Shown piece by piece: positions 43,264 through 51,647 of a stretch of 64,000 nt of DNA. This stretch comes from Streptomyces caeruleatus. GTDB taxonomy: Bacteria > Actinomycetota > Actinomycetes > Streptomycetales > Streptomycetaceae. The position numbers and the translations under genes were made by a program. The notes beneath the pieces were generated by a model. It did not search any database. It was not told where the DNA came from and worked only from the letters and a program-made list of their open reading frames with translations. How positions within the stretch are numbered: position 1 is the first letter of the stretch; each line of letters begins with the position of its first letter. The DNA is taken from the NCBI RefSeq assembly GCF_001514235.1, contig NZ_KQ948925.1, positions 1-64,000 of the forward strand, written 5' to 3'.

Positions 43264-43383
43264 ACGTGTTCTCCTTGGGTTGGGTACGGAAAGGGTGCTG
43301 CGACGTTGCATCGCAGTTCCCGGCTCGATCGGGGTCGTTCTGCTCACCCCGCGCTCATGCGCACCACGGCGGCCCGAGCCCCG

Positions 43384-44766
43384 TCATCGTCGTGCAGGCA
43401 AGTCCGCAGCGGGACAGGTGGGGAAGAGGTCCCGCGAGAGACCCTTCGGCGCGTTCGGATCACTGAAGCGGCAGCCGAAGGTCATGGACGCGACTTCCTT
43501 ACGGCTGAGGAAGTTGTCACCTGCAGGCCGCGCAGCGTCCTCGCCATGCGCCGCCCGCCGTTCCACCCACGAGGTGAGGTCCTTCCACGCCTTGCCCACC
43601 TCGGCCTCGGTGAAGTCGCAGTGCAGGGCGCCGCGGATGCCACGCTGGACAAGCAGATCGGACTGCCCGTTGCCGGCAACCTTCTTGGCGTAGCTCTGCT
43701 CCATCGACAACGGCACGAACAGCTCGCCGATGTCATGCAGACTCATCACCGGTACGTTCGGCTTGCCCACGATGCGCGGCACGTCATTGAGGGCCATGCT
43801 GTTGCGCCTGGCCCAACTGCTCGGCGCCACGCGCTCGACCGTCTTGTTGATGTCCACCGGGTAGGTCGGCTGGTAGCGCGTGGTGATGTTCTGCGTCGTG
43901 TCCTTGGTCGTACGAGGGGTCGGCGGCGGCGCCGCTGCCAGCATGGCCCCGACGTAGATACCCATTGCCTCGTCCGCGCCGGGCCGCGGGCCGCCGGACA
44001 GTTCTGTGAGCATCTGCTGGTACTGCCGTCCGGCCACCGTCGTGGGATCCTGGCCGACCTGCAGGTCTGTGATCCCGAGGCGCTTCTTGATCAGCGGCAG
44101 CGCATCCGTCGGGTAGTCCTCGGTCGCCAGATAGGCGTCGACGCCCGCCAGTGCCTGCGCCGCCAGGTTCGCGTCCAGGAAGTAGTCGAACAGCCTGATG
44201 TCACCGAGCTGTCCGCACAGCGACAGGGCTCCGTCGTAGTAGCCGGAGTACTCCTCGAGCGAACGGGCGACCACGTGGCCGCCCATCGAACCGCCGGTTA
44301 TGTAGGTGCGGGTTGGCCGGTGGCCGAGCAGTTCGGTGGCGGCGTACTCGGCAAGGTCGTGCGTGCTGCTGACACCCGACCCCGCGTCGTAGCCGTTGAC
44401 GGTGTAGCTGGAGGCGGCCCAGGCATAGCCCTGCCGCAGGAGCTGTTCCCGCAGGCCGAACGGCGGCAGGTCGACGGTGAGCTCCTTCGTGTCCTCGCGA
44501 GTGCCATGGGCGAACATGACGAGTTCGCCGTTCCACTTCGGAGGTACTTCCAGGTCGTACGCGGCATGGCCGTGAATGCCCTGGACGACACGCGTGAACC
44601 CGCCGTCGACCAGCATCGGCGCCAGCGGAGGGTTGTTGACCCGGTACCCGGGCAACGGCTGGGAGCCGTCCGGATCGTCCTGCGCGGCTGCCGGGCCGAC
44701 GGGTGAGAGCAGCACTGCGGCCACTGAGCACGCCACGAGCACCGAGAGACGCCTGTCCCATCGCAT
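43384..44766 (-). CDS. Secreted alpha/beta hydrolase
   Basis: A 460-aa exported enzyme. A Sec signal (RRLSVLVACSVAAVLLS) ends at an AAAQ-type site near residue 31. FAHGTRED gives the oxyanion region and TGGSMGGHVVARSLEEY (about 150) the nucleophile elbow. A long cap follows, and the C-terminal HCDFTEAEV segment may hold the catalytic His. I cannot assign a named family; the fold and secretion suggest an esterase acting on plant-derived or other extracellular esters. ATG 44766 has a GGAGG box. A run of ten G lies just upstream (44792-44801). Confidence 0.78.
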   Translation of the reverse strand: MRWDRRLSVLVACSVAAVLLSPVGPAAAQDDPDGSQPLPGYRVNNPPLAPMLVDGGFTRVVQGIHGHAAYDLEVPPKWNGELVMFAHGTREDTKELTVDLPPFGLREQLLRQGYAWAASSYTVNGYDAGSGVSSTHDLAEYAATELLGHRPTRTYITGGSMGGHVVARSLEEYSGYYDGALSLCGQLGDIRLFDYFLDANLAAQALAGVDAYLATEDYPTDALPLIKKRLGITDLQVGQDPTTVAGRQYQQMLTELSGGPRPGADEAMGIYVGAMLAAAPPPTPRTTKDTTQNITTRYQPTYPVDINKTVERVAPSSWARRNSMALNDVPRIVGKPNVPVMSLHDIGELFVPLSMEQSYAKKVAGNGQSDLLVQRGIRGALHCDFTEAEVGKAWKDLTSWVERRAAHGEDAARPAGDNFLSRKEVASMTFGCRFSDPNAPKGLSRDLFPTCPAADLPARR

Positions 44767-44872
44767 GATGGTCCTCCGTTGGTTGGGGTTCGGGGGGGGG
44801 GACGCCGGCCAGGGTGCGCGCCCAGCGCCAGGGCAGTCCCTGGCAAGCCGGGCGATCTGCCGGCAGGCGCAC

Positions 44873-45643
44873 TTACGCCAGCACGTATCCGCCATCGACA
44901 TGGAGACAGGTGCCGGTGGTGTAAGAGGAGTCGGGCCCGACCAAGTAGGCGACGGCTCCCGCGACTTCCGACGGCTCACCCATGCGGGGTATGGGTGTTC
45001 GGGAGACGCCGTACTCCGCGCCGGCCGCCATGGGGGACGCGATCGGTCCTGGGGCGACCGCGTTCGCGGTGATGCCCCAGACGCCGACCTGCCGGGCGAT
45101 CCAGCGGGTCAGGTTGATGGCTCCGGCCTTGGCCGAGGCGTAGGCCGCTCCGGATCGGCCGCCGCCGCCGGCCGAATCGACCGGGCCGATGCCGCCTACC
45201 TTGCCGGAGACGGAAGCTATGTTGACCAGACGGCCGCTCCCCTGTTCCTTCATGTGCGGGAAGACCGCCGCCTGGCAGGCGAATGCCATCGCGGTGAGGT
45301 TGGTGTCGATGTCGCGCTGCCACGTGGCGGGACTGAGTTCCTCGAAGGATTCCCGGCCGCAGGTACCCGCGCAGTTGACGAGGACGTCGAGCCGGCCGAA
45401 GCGGGTGGCGACGTCGTGCACGGCCGCCTGCAGTGCGGGGATGTCGCGTATGTCCACGCGCACCGCGTCGGCGGCCCCGATACGGGCCGCCGTGTCCTCG
45501 ACCGTCGGCGCGATGTCCAGCAGAACGGCGATGTCGCCGTCGGCAATGAGCCGTTGGGCGATGGCCTCGCCGATGCCCTGCGCTGCCCCGGTGATCAGGG
45601 CGACGCGGCGGCTCGGATCGGAGGATGCGGGATGTGCGGTCAC
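44873..45643 (-). CDS. Short-chain dehydrogenase/reductase
   Basis: A 256-aa classical SDR. The NAD(P) motif TGAAQGIG is near residue 19, NCAG at about 91, and the catalytic Ser and YxxxK in NIASVSGK and AAYASAKAG. The C-terminal cofactor-loop PG motif is in AVAPGPIASPM. It oxidises or reduces an alcohol/ketone. It follows the acyl-CoA ligase gene by 33 bp in the LysR-flanked catabolic cluster, so it may work on the CoA-activated substrate. Start GTG 45643 has GGAG upstream. Confidence 0.92.
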   Translation of the reverse strand: MTAHPASSDPSRRVALITGAAQGIGEAIAQRLIADGDIAVLLDIAPTVEDTAARIGAADAVRVDIRDIPALQAAVHDVATRFGRLDVLVNCAGTCGRESFEELSPATWQRDIDTNLTAMAFACQAAVFPHMKEQGSGRLVNIASVSGKVGGIGPVDSAGGGGRSGAAYASAKAGAINLTRWIARQVGVWGITANAVAPGPIASPMAAGAEYGVSRTPIPRMGEPSEVAGAVAYLVGPDSSYTTGTCLHVDGGYVLA

Positions 45644-45676
45644 AGTGATGCTCCGTACGGGTTCGCGGGAAGGGTG

Positions 45677-47215
45677 TCAGCTGCCTACGCGGAAGCGTCG
45701 GACCTTGCCGACGCTGGTGCGTGGGAGCTCGTCGATGAGGTGCCAGGCTCGTGGCCGGGCCGCGGGCGCAAGATTGCGGTCGGCCCACTCGTCCAGGTCT
45801 TCCGCGCGGGGTGGTTCGTTCGGGTCGCGGGCCACGACGTAGGCGACGGGAACCGTGTCGCGCACGGGGTCGGAGACACCGACCACCGCTGCCTCCAGGA
45901 CTCCGGGTGCCTGTGCCACGGCAGCCTCGACCTCGGTGAGGCTGACGTTCTCCCCCGACACCTTGATGACATCGTCGACCCGGCCGGTGAAGCGCAGCAC
46001 GCCGTCGGCGTCACGGGAGACGAGGTCACCGGTGGCGAACCAGGTGCCCTGCGGCTCGGTGGAGAAGGCGCGGGCGGTGGTCTCCGCGTCGTCGAGGTAG
46101 CCGGCGAACAGGTCGCGTCCGGGTGTGCCGAGCACCTGGAGTTCTCCCGTGGCTCCCGGTGCCGCCGGGTTCCCGCTCACCGGGTCCGCCACACGGATGC
46201 GGCGGTCGGCGACGGGGGTGCCGATCACGTCGTGCACGGGGTGTTCGCTGGAGTCGGCGCTGACGATCGCGACCGTCTCGGTCATGCCGTACAGCTGCCG
46301 TGGGCGAGTGCCCACCAAGCGCGCGAACCATTCGTAGTGTTCGGCGCCCAGGCTCTGCGCGAACCACACGTGTTCCAGCTGGAGCGGAGGCTCCTCGCTC
46401 GGGGTACGGGCAAGGATCATCCGGATCGGAGCGGCGAACAGACTCGCATGGGTGGCCCCCAGCTCCCGGGCCTGCCGAAGCCAGCCGGATGCGCTGAAGG
46501 CGGCGCTCAGGGCAACGCTCGCCCCGACGGCGATGGCCGGTGCGAAGCAGTAGTACTGGGCGTTGGCATGGAACAGCGGCAGCGTGACGTGCCATCGGTG
46601 GTGCGGTCGCAGCCGTGCCGCCTCTGCCATCACAGCGGCGACGTGGGCGTAGTTGGCCTGTGTGAGGACCACACCCTTGGGCTCCGCGGTGGTCCCAGAC
46701 GTGAACATGACCGCGAGCCGGTCTTCCGGCCGCAGTGCCTGATCGCCCATCTCCACGACCTCCGTGCACAACAGCGGGGTCTCACTGTCGTTCACGTCAC
46801 CGGCGTCCTCCGCCAGCACCAGAACTGCCGGGACCCGGTCACCGGCACCCTCGCGGTACACGGCTTCGCGGGCGGACGCGCACACCCCCACCGCCGGCCG
46901 CACCCGGCGCACCTGCCGGTCGATGTCGCGCGGGGAGGAGGCTGGATCGACCGGAACCAGCCAGGCACCCAGGCGGGACGCCGCCAGCCAAAGCGCCACG
47001 AACGCTGGGCAGTTGCGCAGTGCGACGTGCACCGGCGAGCCGGGACCGACCCCGGCCGCCCGCAGGGAGTCGGCTGTACGGGCCACTACGAGATCGAACT
47101 CCCCGTAGGTCCATTCGCACACCTCGCCCGACTCCGCCCGGAAGACAAGGAAGGGAGAGTCGGTGTGACGGCGCACCGCCGAGTCCCAGGTGTGCTGGAA
47201 GGTAGCGGATTTCAT
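45677..47215 (-). CDS. AMP-binding acyl/aryl-CoA ligase
   Basis: A 512-aa ANL-superfamily ligase that activates a carboxylic acid via an acyl-AMP to a CoA thioester. The P-loop reads MFTSGTTAEPKG (about 173-184), the A5 motif is YGMTETV, the A7 region is TGDLVSRD, and the A10-type lysine near the end is SVGKVRRF. The ATG at 47215 overlaps the stop of the MFS gene (ATGA), so uptake and activation are translationally coupled. Context with secreted esterases suggests an aromatic acid such as ferulate or another carboxylate, but the pocket was not analysed. Longer in-frame readings into the MFS gene are shadows. Confidence 0.93.
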   Translation of the reverse strand: MKSATFQHTWDSAVRRHTDSPFLVFRAESGEVCEWTYGEFDLVVARTADSLRAAGVGPGSPVHVALRNCPAFVALWLAASRLGAWLVPVDPASSPRDIDRQVRRVRPAVGVCASAREAVYREGAGDRVPAVLVLAEDAGDVNDSETPLLCTEVVEMGDQALRPEDRLAVMFTSGTTAEPKGVVLTQANYAHVAAVMAEAARLRPHHRWHVTLPLFHANAQYYCFAPAIAVGASVALSAAFSASGWLRQARELGATHASLFAAPIRMILARTPSEEPPLQLEHVWFAQSLGAEHYEWFARLVGTRPRQLYGMTETVAIVSADSSEHPVHDVIGTPVADRRIRVADPVSGNPAAPGATGELQVLGTPGRDLFAGYLDDAETTARAFSTEPQGTWFATGDLVSRDADGVLRFTGRVDDVIKVSGENVSLTEVEAAVAQAPGVLEAAVVGVSDPVRDTVPVAYVVARDPNEPPRAEDLDEWADRNLAPAARPRAWHLIDELPRTSVGKVRRFRVGS

Positions 47216-48570
47216 ATGAGGGATTCCTTCTGCTGGCGGGAGCCGACAGGACGGTCGAGGGAAGCCAGGGAGATCCCGCGTGTCTCTCGGAGACTGGCGA
47301 CCGCGAGGAGGGTGACGACCGAGGCCGCCGCGAGATACAGGGCGATCGGGGTCGAACTGTCGAAGCGTTCCAGCAGGGCGACAGCGAGGATCGGTGCGAG
47401 TGAACCGGCGGCGATCGAGGTGACCTGGTAGCCGAGGGAGATTCCGGAGTAGCGGATCCGGGTCGGGAACATCTCTGCCATCAGCGCGGGCTGTCCCGCG
47501 TACATGAGGGCGTGTACGAGCAGGCCGATCACGATCGCGGCGAGGATGATCCCGTCGTGGGCGGTGTCCATCATGGGGAAGGCGATGAAGCCCCAGCCGG
47601 CGCTCAGTACGGCACCGGCTGCGTAGACCGGACGCCGGCCGATGCGGTCCGTGAGGGCGCCGGCCAGCGGGATCGCCACGAAGTGAAGTGCATGCGCGAG
47701 GAGCAGGAGGCGCAGAATGCGCTCCGTGCCGGCCTCCACGACCACCGACAGATAGGTGATCGAGAAGGTGACCACGAGGTAGTACATGAGATTCTCGGCG
47801 AACCGGAGACCCATCGCGGTGAGCACGGCACGGGGATGTCTGCGCACCGCCTCGAACACGCCGTACTGCTCGGCCGAGCGCTGGGCCGCCTCGGTCTGCG
47901 CCGCCTGGAACACCGGCGCGTCCGTGACGTGCGTGCGCACGTAGTAGCCGATCAGGACGATCACGGCGGAGAGCCAGAAGGCGATGCGCCAGCCCCAGGC
48001 GAGGAATGCCTCGTCGGACAGGGTCGAGGTGAGGAGCAGCAGGACGGCCGTGGCGAGGATGTTGCCGACCGGTACGGCCGCCTGCGGCCAGCTGGACCAG
48101 AAGCCGCGGCGCTCGTCGGGGCTGTGCTCGGCGACCAGGAGTACCGCTCCGCCCCACTCGCCGCCCACCGCGAAGCCCTGCACGAAGCGCAGGACGACCA
48201 GGATCGCGGGGGCCGCGTAACCGATCGCGTCGAAGCTCGGAACGCAGCCCATGCCGAACGTCGCGACGCCCACCAGGACAAGGCTGACCTGCAGCAGCGT
48301 CTTACGGCCGTGCCGGTCGCCGAAGTGGCCGAAGACGAGACCGCCCAGCGGACGGGCGGCGAAGCCGACGGCGTACGTCACGAACGCGGCGAGGATGCCG
48401 TCCAGTTCGCTGCCACCGTCCGGGAAGAACAGCTTGCCGAAGACCAGCGTCGCCGCGGTGGCGTAAAGGAAGAACTCGTACCACTCGACGACCGTGCCGG
48501 CCATGGACGCGTACACGACGCGCCGCAACGCGGGGCCACGAGTGCCGTCTGGGACGGGGGGCCGGGGCAT
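47212..48570 (-). CDS. MFS metabolite:proton symporter (MHS family)
   Basis: A 452-aa transporter with about twelve membrane helices. It opens MAGTVVEWYEFFLYATAATLVF and has the MHS loop signature GHFGDRHGRKTLL between helices 2 and 3, plus RFVQGFAVGGEWGGAVLLV. Relatives take up carboxylates, betaines and aromatic acids. ATG 48570 has AGGAA upstream; upstream in-frame extension would run into the LysR region. It heads the operon with the CoA ligase and SDR and is divergent from the LysR gene that probably controls it. Confidence 0.93.
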   Translation of the reverse strand: MPRPPVPDGTRGPALRRVVYASMAGTVVEWYEFFLYATAATLVFGKLFFPDGGSELDGILAAFVTYAVGFAARPLGGLVFGHFGDRHGRKTLLQVSLVLVGVATFGMGCVPSFDAIGYAAPAILVVLRFVQGFAVGGEWGGAVLLVAEHSPDERRGFWSSWPQAAVPVGNILATAVLLLLTSTLSDEAFLAWGWRIAFWLSAVIVLIGYYVRTHVTDAPVFQAAQTEAAQRSAEQYGVFEAVRRHPRAVLTAMGLRFAENLMYYLVVTFSITYLSVVVEAGTERILRLLLLAHALHFVAIPLAGALTDRIGRRPVYAAGAVLSAGWGFIAFPMMDTAHDGIILAAIVIGLLVHALMYAGQPALMAEMFPTRIRYSGISLGYQVTSIAAGSLAPILAVALLERFDSSTPIALYLAAASVVTLLAVASLRETRGISLASLDRPVGSRQQKESLI

Positions 48571-48711
48571 GAGAGTTCCTGTCAGTGGTCGGTGATGGTC
48601 GGGGCCGGTCCGGCTGCACCACGTCCAAGGGGCGTGGAGTAGCAACGCCGTGCTGGACACACGTCGTACACAGTCGGTCGTGTCCGTGGGGGTGTGCGAC
48701 AGAGTTTCGAT

Positions 48712-48775
48712 CTGCAAGAAAGTTGGGTCAATGCCCCGCGAGGGGCTTGATTCGCAGTACGGTCCTGCAAAAATG
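48712..48775. promoter_or_regulatory. Possible LysR sites in the MFS/LysR divergent region
   Basis: CTGCAAGAAAG (about 48712) and CTGCAAAAATG (48765-48775) are direct repeats 53 bp apart, the second just before the lysR start. TTTC and GAAA also flank the first one as TTTCGATCTGCAAGAAA. These fit a LysR-type recognition and activation pair, but the match is loose. Confidence 0.4.
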
Positions 48776-48780
48776 TACAG

Positions 48781-49698
48781 ATGCAGACCTCGCGCCCCAG
48801 CGCCGACGACCTCCTCGTCCTCCTGGAGGTCGCCCGCAGCGGCCGGTTCAGCAGGGCGGCCGAGACCCTGGGGGTCAACCAGGTCACCGTCTCGCGGCGA
48901 ATCGCCGCACTGGAACACGCGGTCGGCGGCAAACTGCTCGTCCGCTCGGCCTCCGGATGGGAGCTCACCGACCTCGGCCGCCGCGCCCTGGCAGCAGCGG
49001 AACAGGTCGACGGAGTGCTGCAGAAGCTGGAGTCCGGATCGGAGGTCGGGACGGAGATCGAGGATGTGGTCCGGCTGTCCGCCCCCGACGGCTTCACCAC
49101 GTTCGTCGCCGCCCCTGCGGCTGCCCACCTGCACCAGAACCACCCAGGAATCAGTGTGGAGATCGTCTCCGCGACCCGGCGCGCGGCCCAGCACCGGTCC
49201 GGCCTGGACATCGAGATCGTCGTCGGTGAACCGCGCGTGATGAGGGCCCGTGCCCTCAGGCTCGGTGGCTACGTCCTCGGCCTCTACGCCACCCCCGACT
49301 ACCTGGCGCGCAACGGCTCACCGGCCGGTGCCGACGACCTGGCCCGGCACCGACTGATCTACTTCATCTCGTCCATGCTCCAGGTCGACGACCTGGACGT
49401 GGGACGCCGCCATCTCCCCGAGATGCGCGACGCGGTGACGTCGACCAACGTCTTCGCCCACATCGAGGCCACGCGCGCCGGCGGCGGCATCGGGCTGTTG
49501 CCCACCTTCATGATCACTCCGGACCGTGGCCTCGTCAGGCTGCTGCCCGACGAGGTCTCGGTCGAGATGAGCTACTGGCTCGTCGCCCGGGAGGACACCC
49601 TGCGCCGTCCCGCGGTCGCAGCCATGGTGAGGCAACTCATGCACACGATGCAGGGGATGGGCACCGTACTGTCCCCCACGGCCGATCCTGTGGTCTGA
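48781..49698 (+). CDS. LysR-family transcriptional regulator
   Basis: A 305-aa regulator with a winged HTH at the N-terminus (LLVLLEVARSGRFSRAAETLGVNQVTVSRRIAAL split over residues 12-46) and a periplasmic-binding-like effector domain from about 90. It is transcribed away from the MFS/ligase/SDR operon across a 210-bp gap, the usual layout for autoregulation plus activation of the neighbour by a pathway metabolite. It ends 17 bp from the convergent tannase-family gene. Confidence 0.93.
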   Translation: MQTSRPSADDLLVLLEVARSGRFSRAAETLGVNQVTVSRRIAALEHAVGGKLLVRSASGWELTDLGRRALAAAEQVDGVLQKLESGSEVGTEIEDVVRLSAPDGFTTFVAAPAAAHLHQNHPGISVEIVSATRRAAQHRSGLDIEIVVGEPRVMRARALRLGGYVLGLYATPDYLARNGSPAGADDLARHRLIYFISSMLQVDDLDVGRRHLPEMRDAVTSTNVFAHIEATRAGGGIGLLPTFMITPDRGLVRLLPDEVSVEMSYWLVAREDTLRRPAVAAMVRQLMHTMQGMGTVLSPTADPVV

Positions 49699-49715
49699 GG
49701 CTCCGGCCAACCGGC

Positions 49716-51362
49716 TCACGAGCTCGCGCAGGTGAAGTTGTCGGCTCGGTCGGGGTCGCCGATGCCGTTGTACCGGGGCCATTCCGGGTACTCGCACAAC
49801 GGGCGGGTGCGACCGGGGGTGGCAGGGTTGATGTCGGAGACGACCGGCTCGCGCGGCCCGTATCCCTTCTCGCTCCATCGCTGCAGGGCCGTCAGCGAGT
49901 CCCAGCTGGCCGTGAACGGGGCTTGGCCCCCGTGGCCCATGCCGGGGATGGTGTACATCCGCAGGAACTTCGACGTGGCGCGTGCTCCCATCGTCGCGCG
50001 GACCCGCTGGTAGTACTCGGCCGTGGAGCGATAGCTGACCGCTGGATCGGCCGTCCCGTGCACGAGCAGGAGCTTCCCGCCTGCCTTGGCGAACGCGGTG
50101 AGGTCGGGGTTGTTGATGTCCTGGAGCGCTGTCAGTTCGCTGATGCGCTTCTTCCACTTCCCCGGGGCGCGCGGGTCCAGTGTCAGCCCGTCGAAGTCGG
50201 GATCGCGCGCGATGAAGTACTTGGCCCACTGGTCCCAGAACAGGGCGGCGAAGGCGGTCGTGAAATCCACGGGCCGGGAGGGAGCCCTGCTGCCGATACC
50301 GAGCCCCGGGGTGCTCAGATCCGCCCCTGACAGGAACGGAGTACCGGGGTGGCCGCGTTCACCGCTGCCCAGCTTGTAGCCCCACTCGACGGGTGAGGAC
50401 AGATCCCGCACGGCCTTGATCTGCGTGTCCGACAGGCAGGTGGCGCCGTCATCCTCGCCACCGGGGCAGCGCAGGACCCGCGGGTCGAAGTCGCATCCGG
50501 CCTCGTCGGAGATGAGGCCGTCGCGCACCCCGTCGTCGCCGTCGCAGGTCTGCATGGCCCGGTCGCGGATCAACCGCTGCTTCGCGGGGCTCGGGAAGGC
50601 TCCGGGGCGCTGCAGTATCTGTGCCATGTGGCCGAACCACAGGTCGAGCGTGGCGGCGTTCCAGGCCGGGGCGACGGAGATGACCCCGTCGAAGTCGCGG
50701 GGCCAGCGTTGCGCCACGGCCAGAGCCTCGCGGCCGCCGCTGGATGACCCCGCGAAGTAGGAGCGGCGGGGCTGCGTGCCGTAGCGCTCGGCGATGATGC
50801 GCATCGCGGCGTCACGCGTCTTCTTGAGTGCGTCGGCGGCGAAGTTGCGCAGGGCCTCGTCGTTCATCGCGAAGGCTCCGGCATTCCCCAGATCACTCAG
50901 GTCGATCTGGTGGCCCGAGTCGCCGGCGAAGACGGCGAATCCTCGTCCGAGTGGAGTACTTGCGTCGGCATCGCCGAAGGGAACGTTCTCGGTGAGCGAG
51001 GGAATGACTCCGTCGTAGCCTCCGCCGCCGAACATCATTGCCCTGCCGTTCCACTCGGCCGGGAGCGCGACGCGCATCTCGATGTTCGGGGCCTCGATGT
51101 CGACGGGGAACAGCTCGGCGTCGACCTGACAGTATTCGCCGATGGCCCCGGAGCCCGTTCCGGAGTCAGGCACGGTCTTCGTCCCGGTGACACGTCCTCC
51201 CGATGTCGGAAGGCCCAACGCGTCGGCGGGGATGGCCAGTTCGGCGAGTGCCTCGCATCTGGCGGACGGCCCCGCCGCGGCCCCGGCCGGCGCCGGGAGC
51301 AAGGCAACCGTGGAGACCGCGACGACGGCAGCCGTCAGCGCGCGCACAAGGACGGATCTCAT
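49716..51362 (-). CDS. Secreted tannase/feruloyl-esterase family protein
   Basis: A 548-aa exported esterase. The Sec signal (LTAAVVAVSTVALLPAPAGA) is cleaved near residue 29. The nucleophile elbow is FAGSSSGGREAL (about 195), the acid is in LVHGTADPAVSYRS (about 455) and the His is in GMGHGGQAPF (about 494). Tannase/FaeB enzymes normally show a CS-D-HC motif, where Cys next to Ser and Cys next to His form a disulfide. Here both partners are replaced (Ser and Gly), which is a coordinated loss. The family cleaves gallate or hydroxycinnamate esters of plant material. ATG 51362 follows GAGGAG. A loop of Cys pairs (CDGDDGVRDGLIS) resembles the family's calcium site. Confidence 0.9.
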   Translation of the reverse strand: MRSVLVRALTAAVVAVSTVALLPAPAGAAAGPSARCEALAELAIPADALGLPTSGGRVTGTKTVPDSGTGSGAIGEYCQVDAELFPVDIEAPNIEMRVALPAEWNGRAMMFGGGGYDGVIPSLTENVPFGDADASTPLGRGFAVFAGDSGHQIDLSDLGNAGAFAMNDEALRNFAADALKKTRDAAMRIIAERYGTQPRRSYFAGSSSGGREALAVAQRWPRDFDGVISVAPAWNAATLDLWFGHMAQILQRPGAFPSPAKQRLIRDRAMQTCDGDDGVRDGLISDEAGCDFDPRVLRCPGGEDDGATCLSDTQIKAVRDLSSPVEWGYKLGSGERGHPGTPFLSGADLSTPGLGIGSRAPSRPVDFTTAFAALFWDQWAKYFIARDPDFDGLTLDPRAPGKWKKRISELTALQDINNPDLTAFAKAGGKLLLVHGTADPAVSYRSTAEYYQRVRATMGARATSKFLRMYTIPGMGHGGQAPFTASWDSLTALQRWSEKGYGPREPVVSDINPATPGRTRPLCEYPEWPRYNGIGDPDRADNFTCASS

Positions 51363-51540
51363 GACTTCTCCTCGGAAAAAGGCAGACTTAGCCGACCCCG
51401 GCGTGCGACGTCATCCAGGTCGCCTCCGGACGCCGGGGCTACGCGGCCGTAACGTTAGGGAGCAACCGCTGCGCTTGGAAATGCACCGGCAGCGCACAGT
51501 TACGCATCCGTGAACTGCACTTCTGTGCATGCGCTGTCTT

Positions 51541-51580
51541 CGGCGGGCCGGCCGAACGGGACCGTTCGGCCGGCCCGCCG
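51541..51580 (-). terminator. Perfect 19-bp inverted repeat
   Basis: CGGCGGGCCGGCCGAACGG at 51541-51559 is repeated as its exact reverse complement at 51562-51580, with a 2-nt spacer. It lies 68 bp beyond the stop of the minus-strand depolymerase-like gene and before the tannase-family start. There is no T tract. It is a likely Streptomyces-type factor-independent terminator. Confidence 0.8.
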
Positions 51581-51647
51581 GGGGATGCGGTCCGCACCGA
51601 CCGACTCCTCTGAGGCACCGGCGCCTGCCGTGACTCCAGGTACGTGG

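Noticed and set aside
44792-44801. Run of ten G upstream of the secreted hydrolase
   Set aside because: A homopolymer in high-GC DNA; it could be a phase-variable tract, but it lies outside the coding region and there is no supporting evidence.
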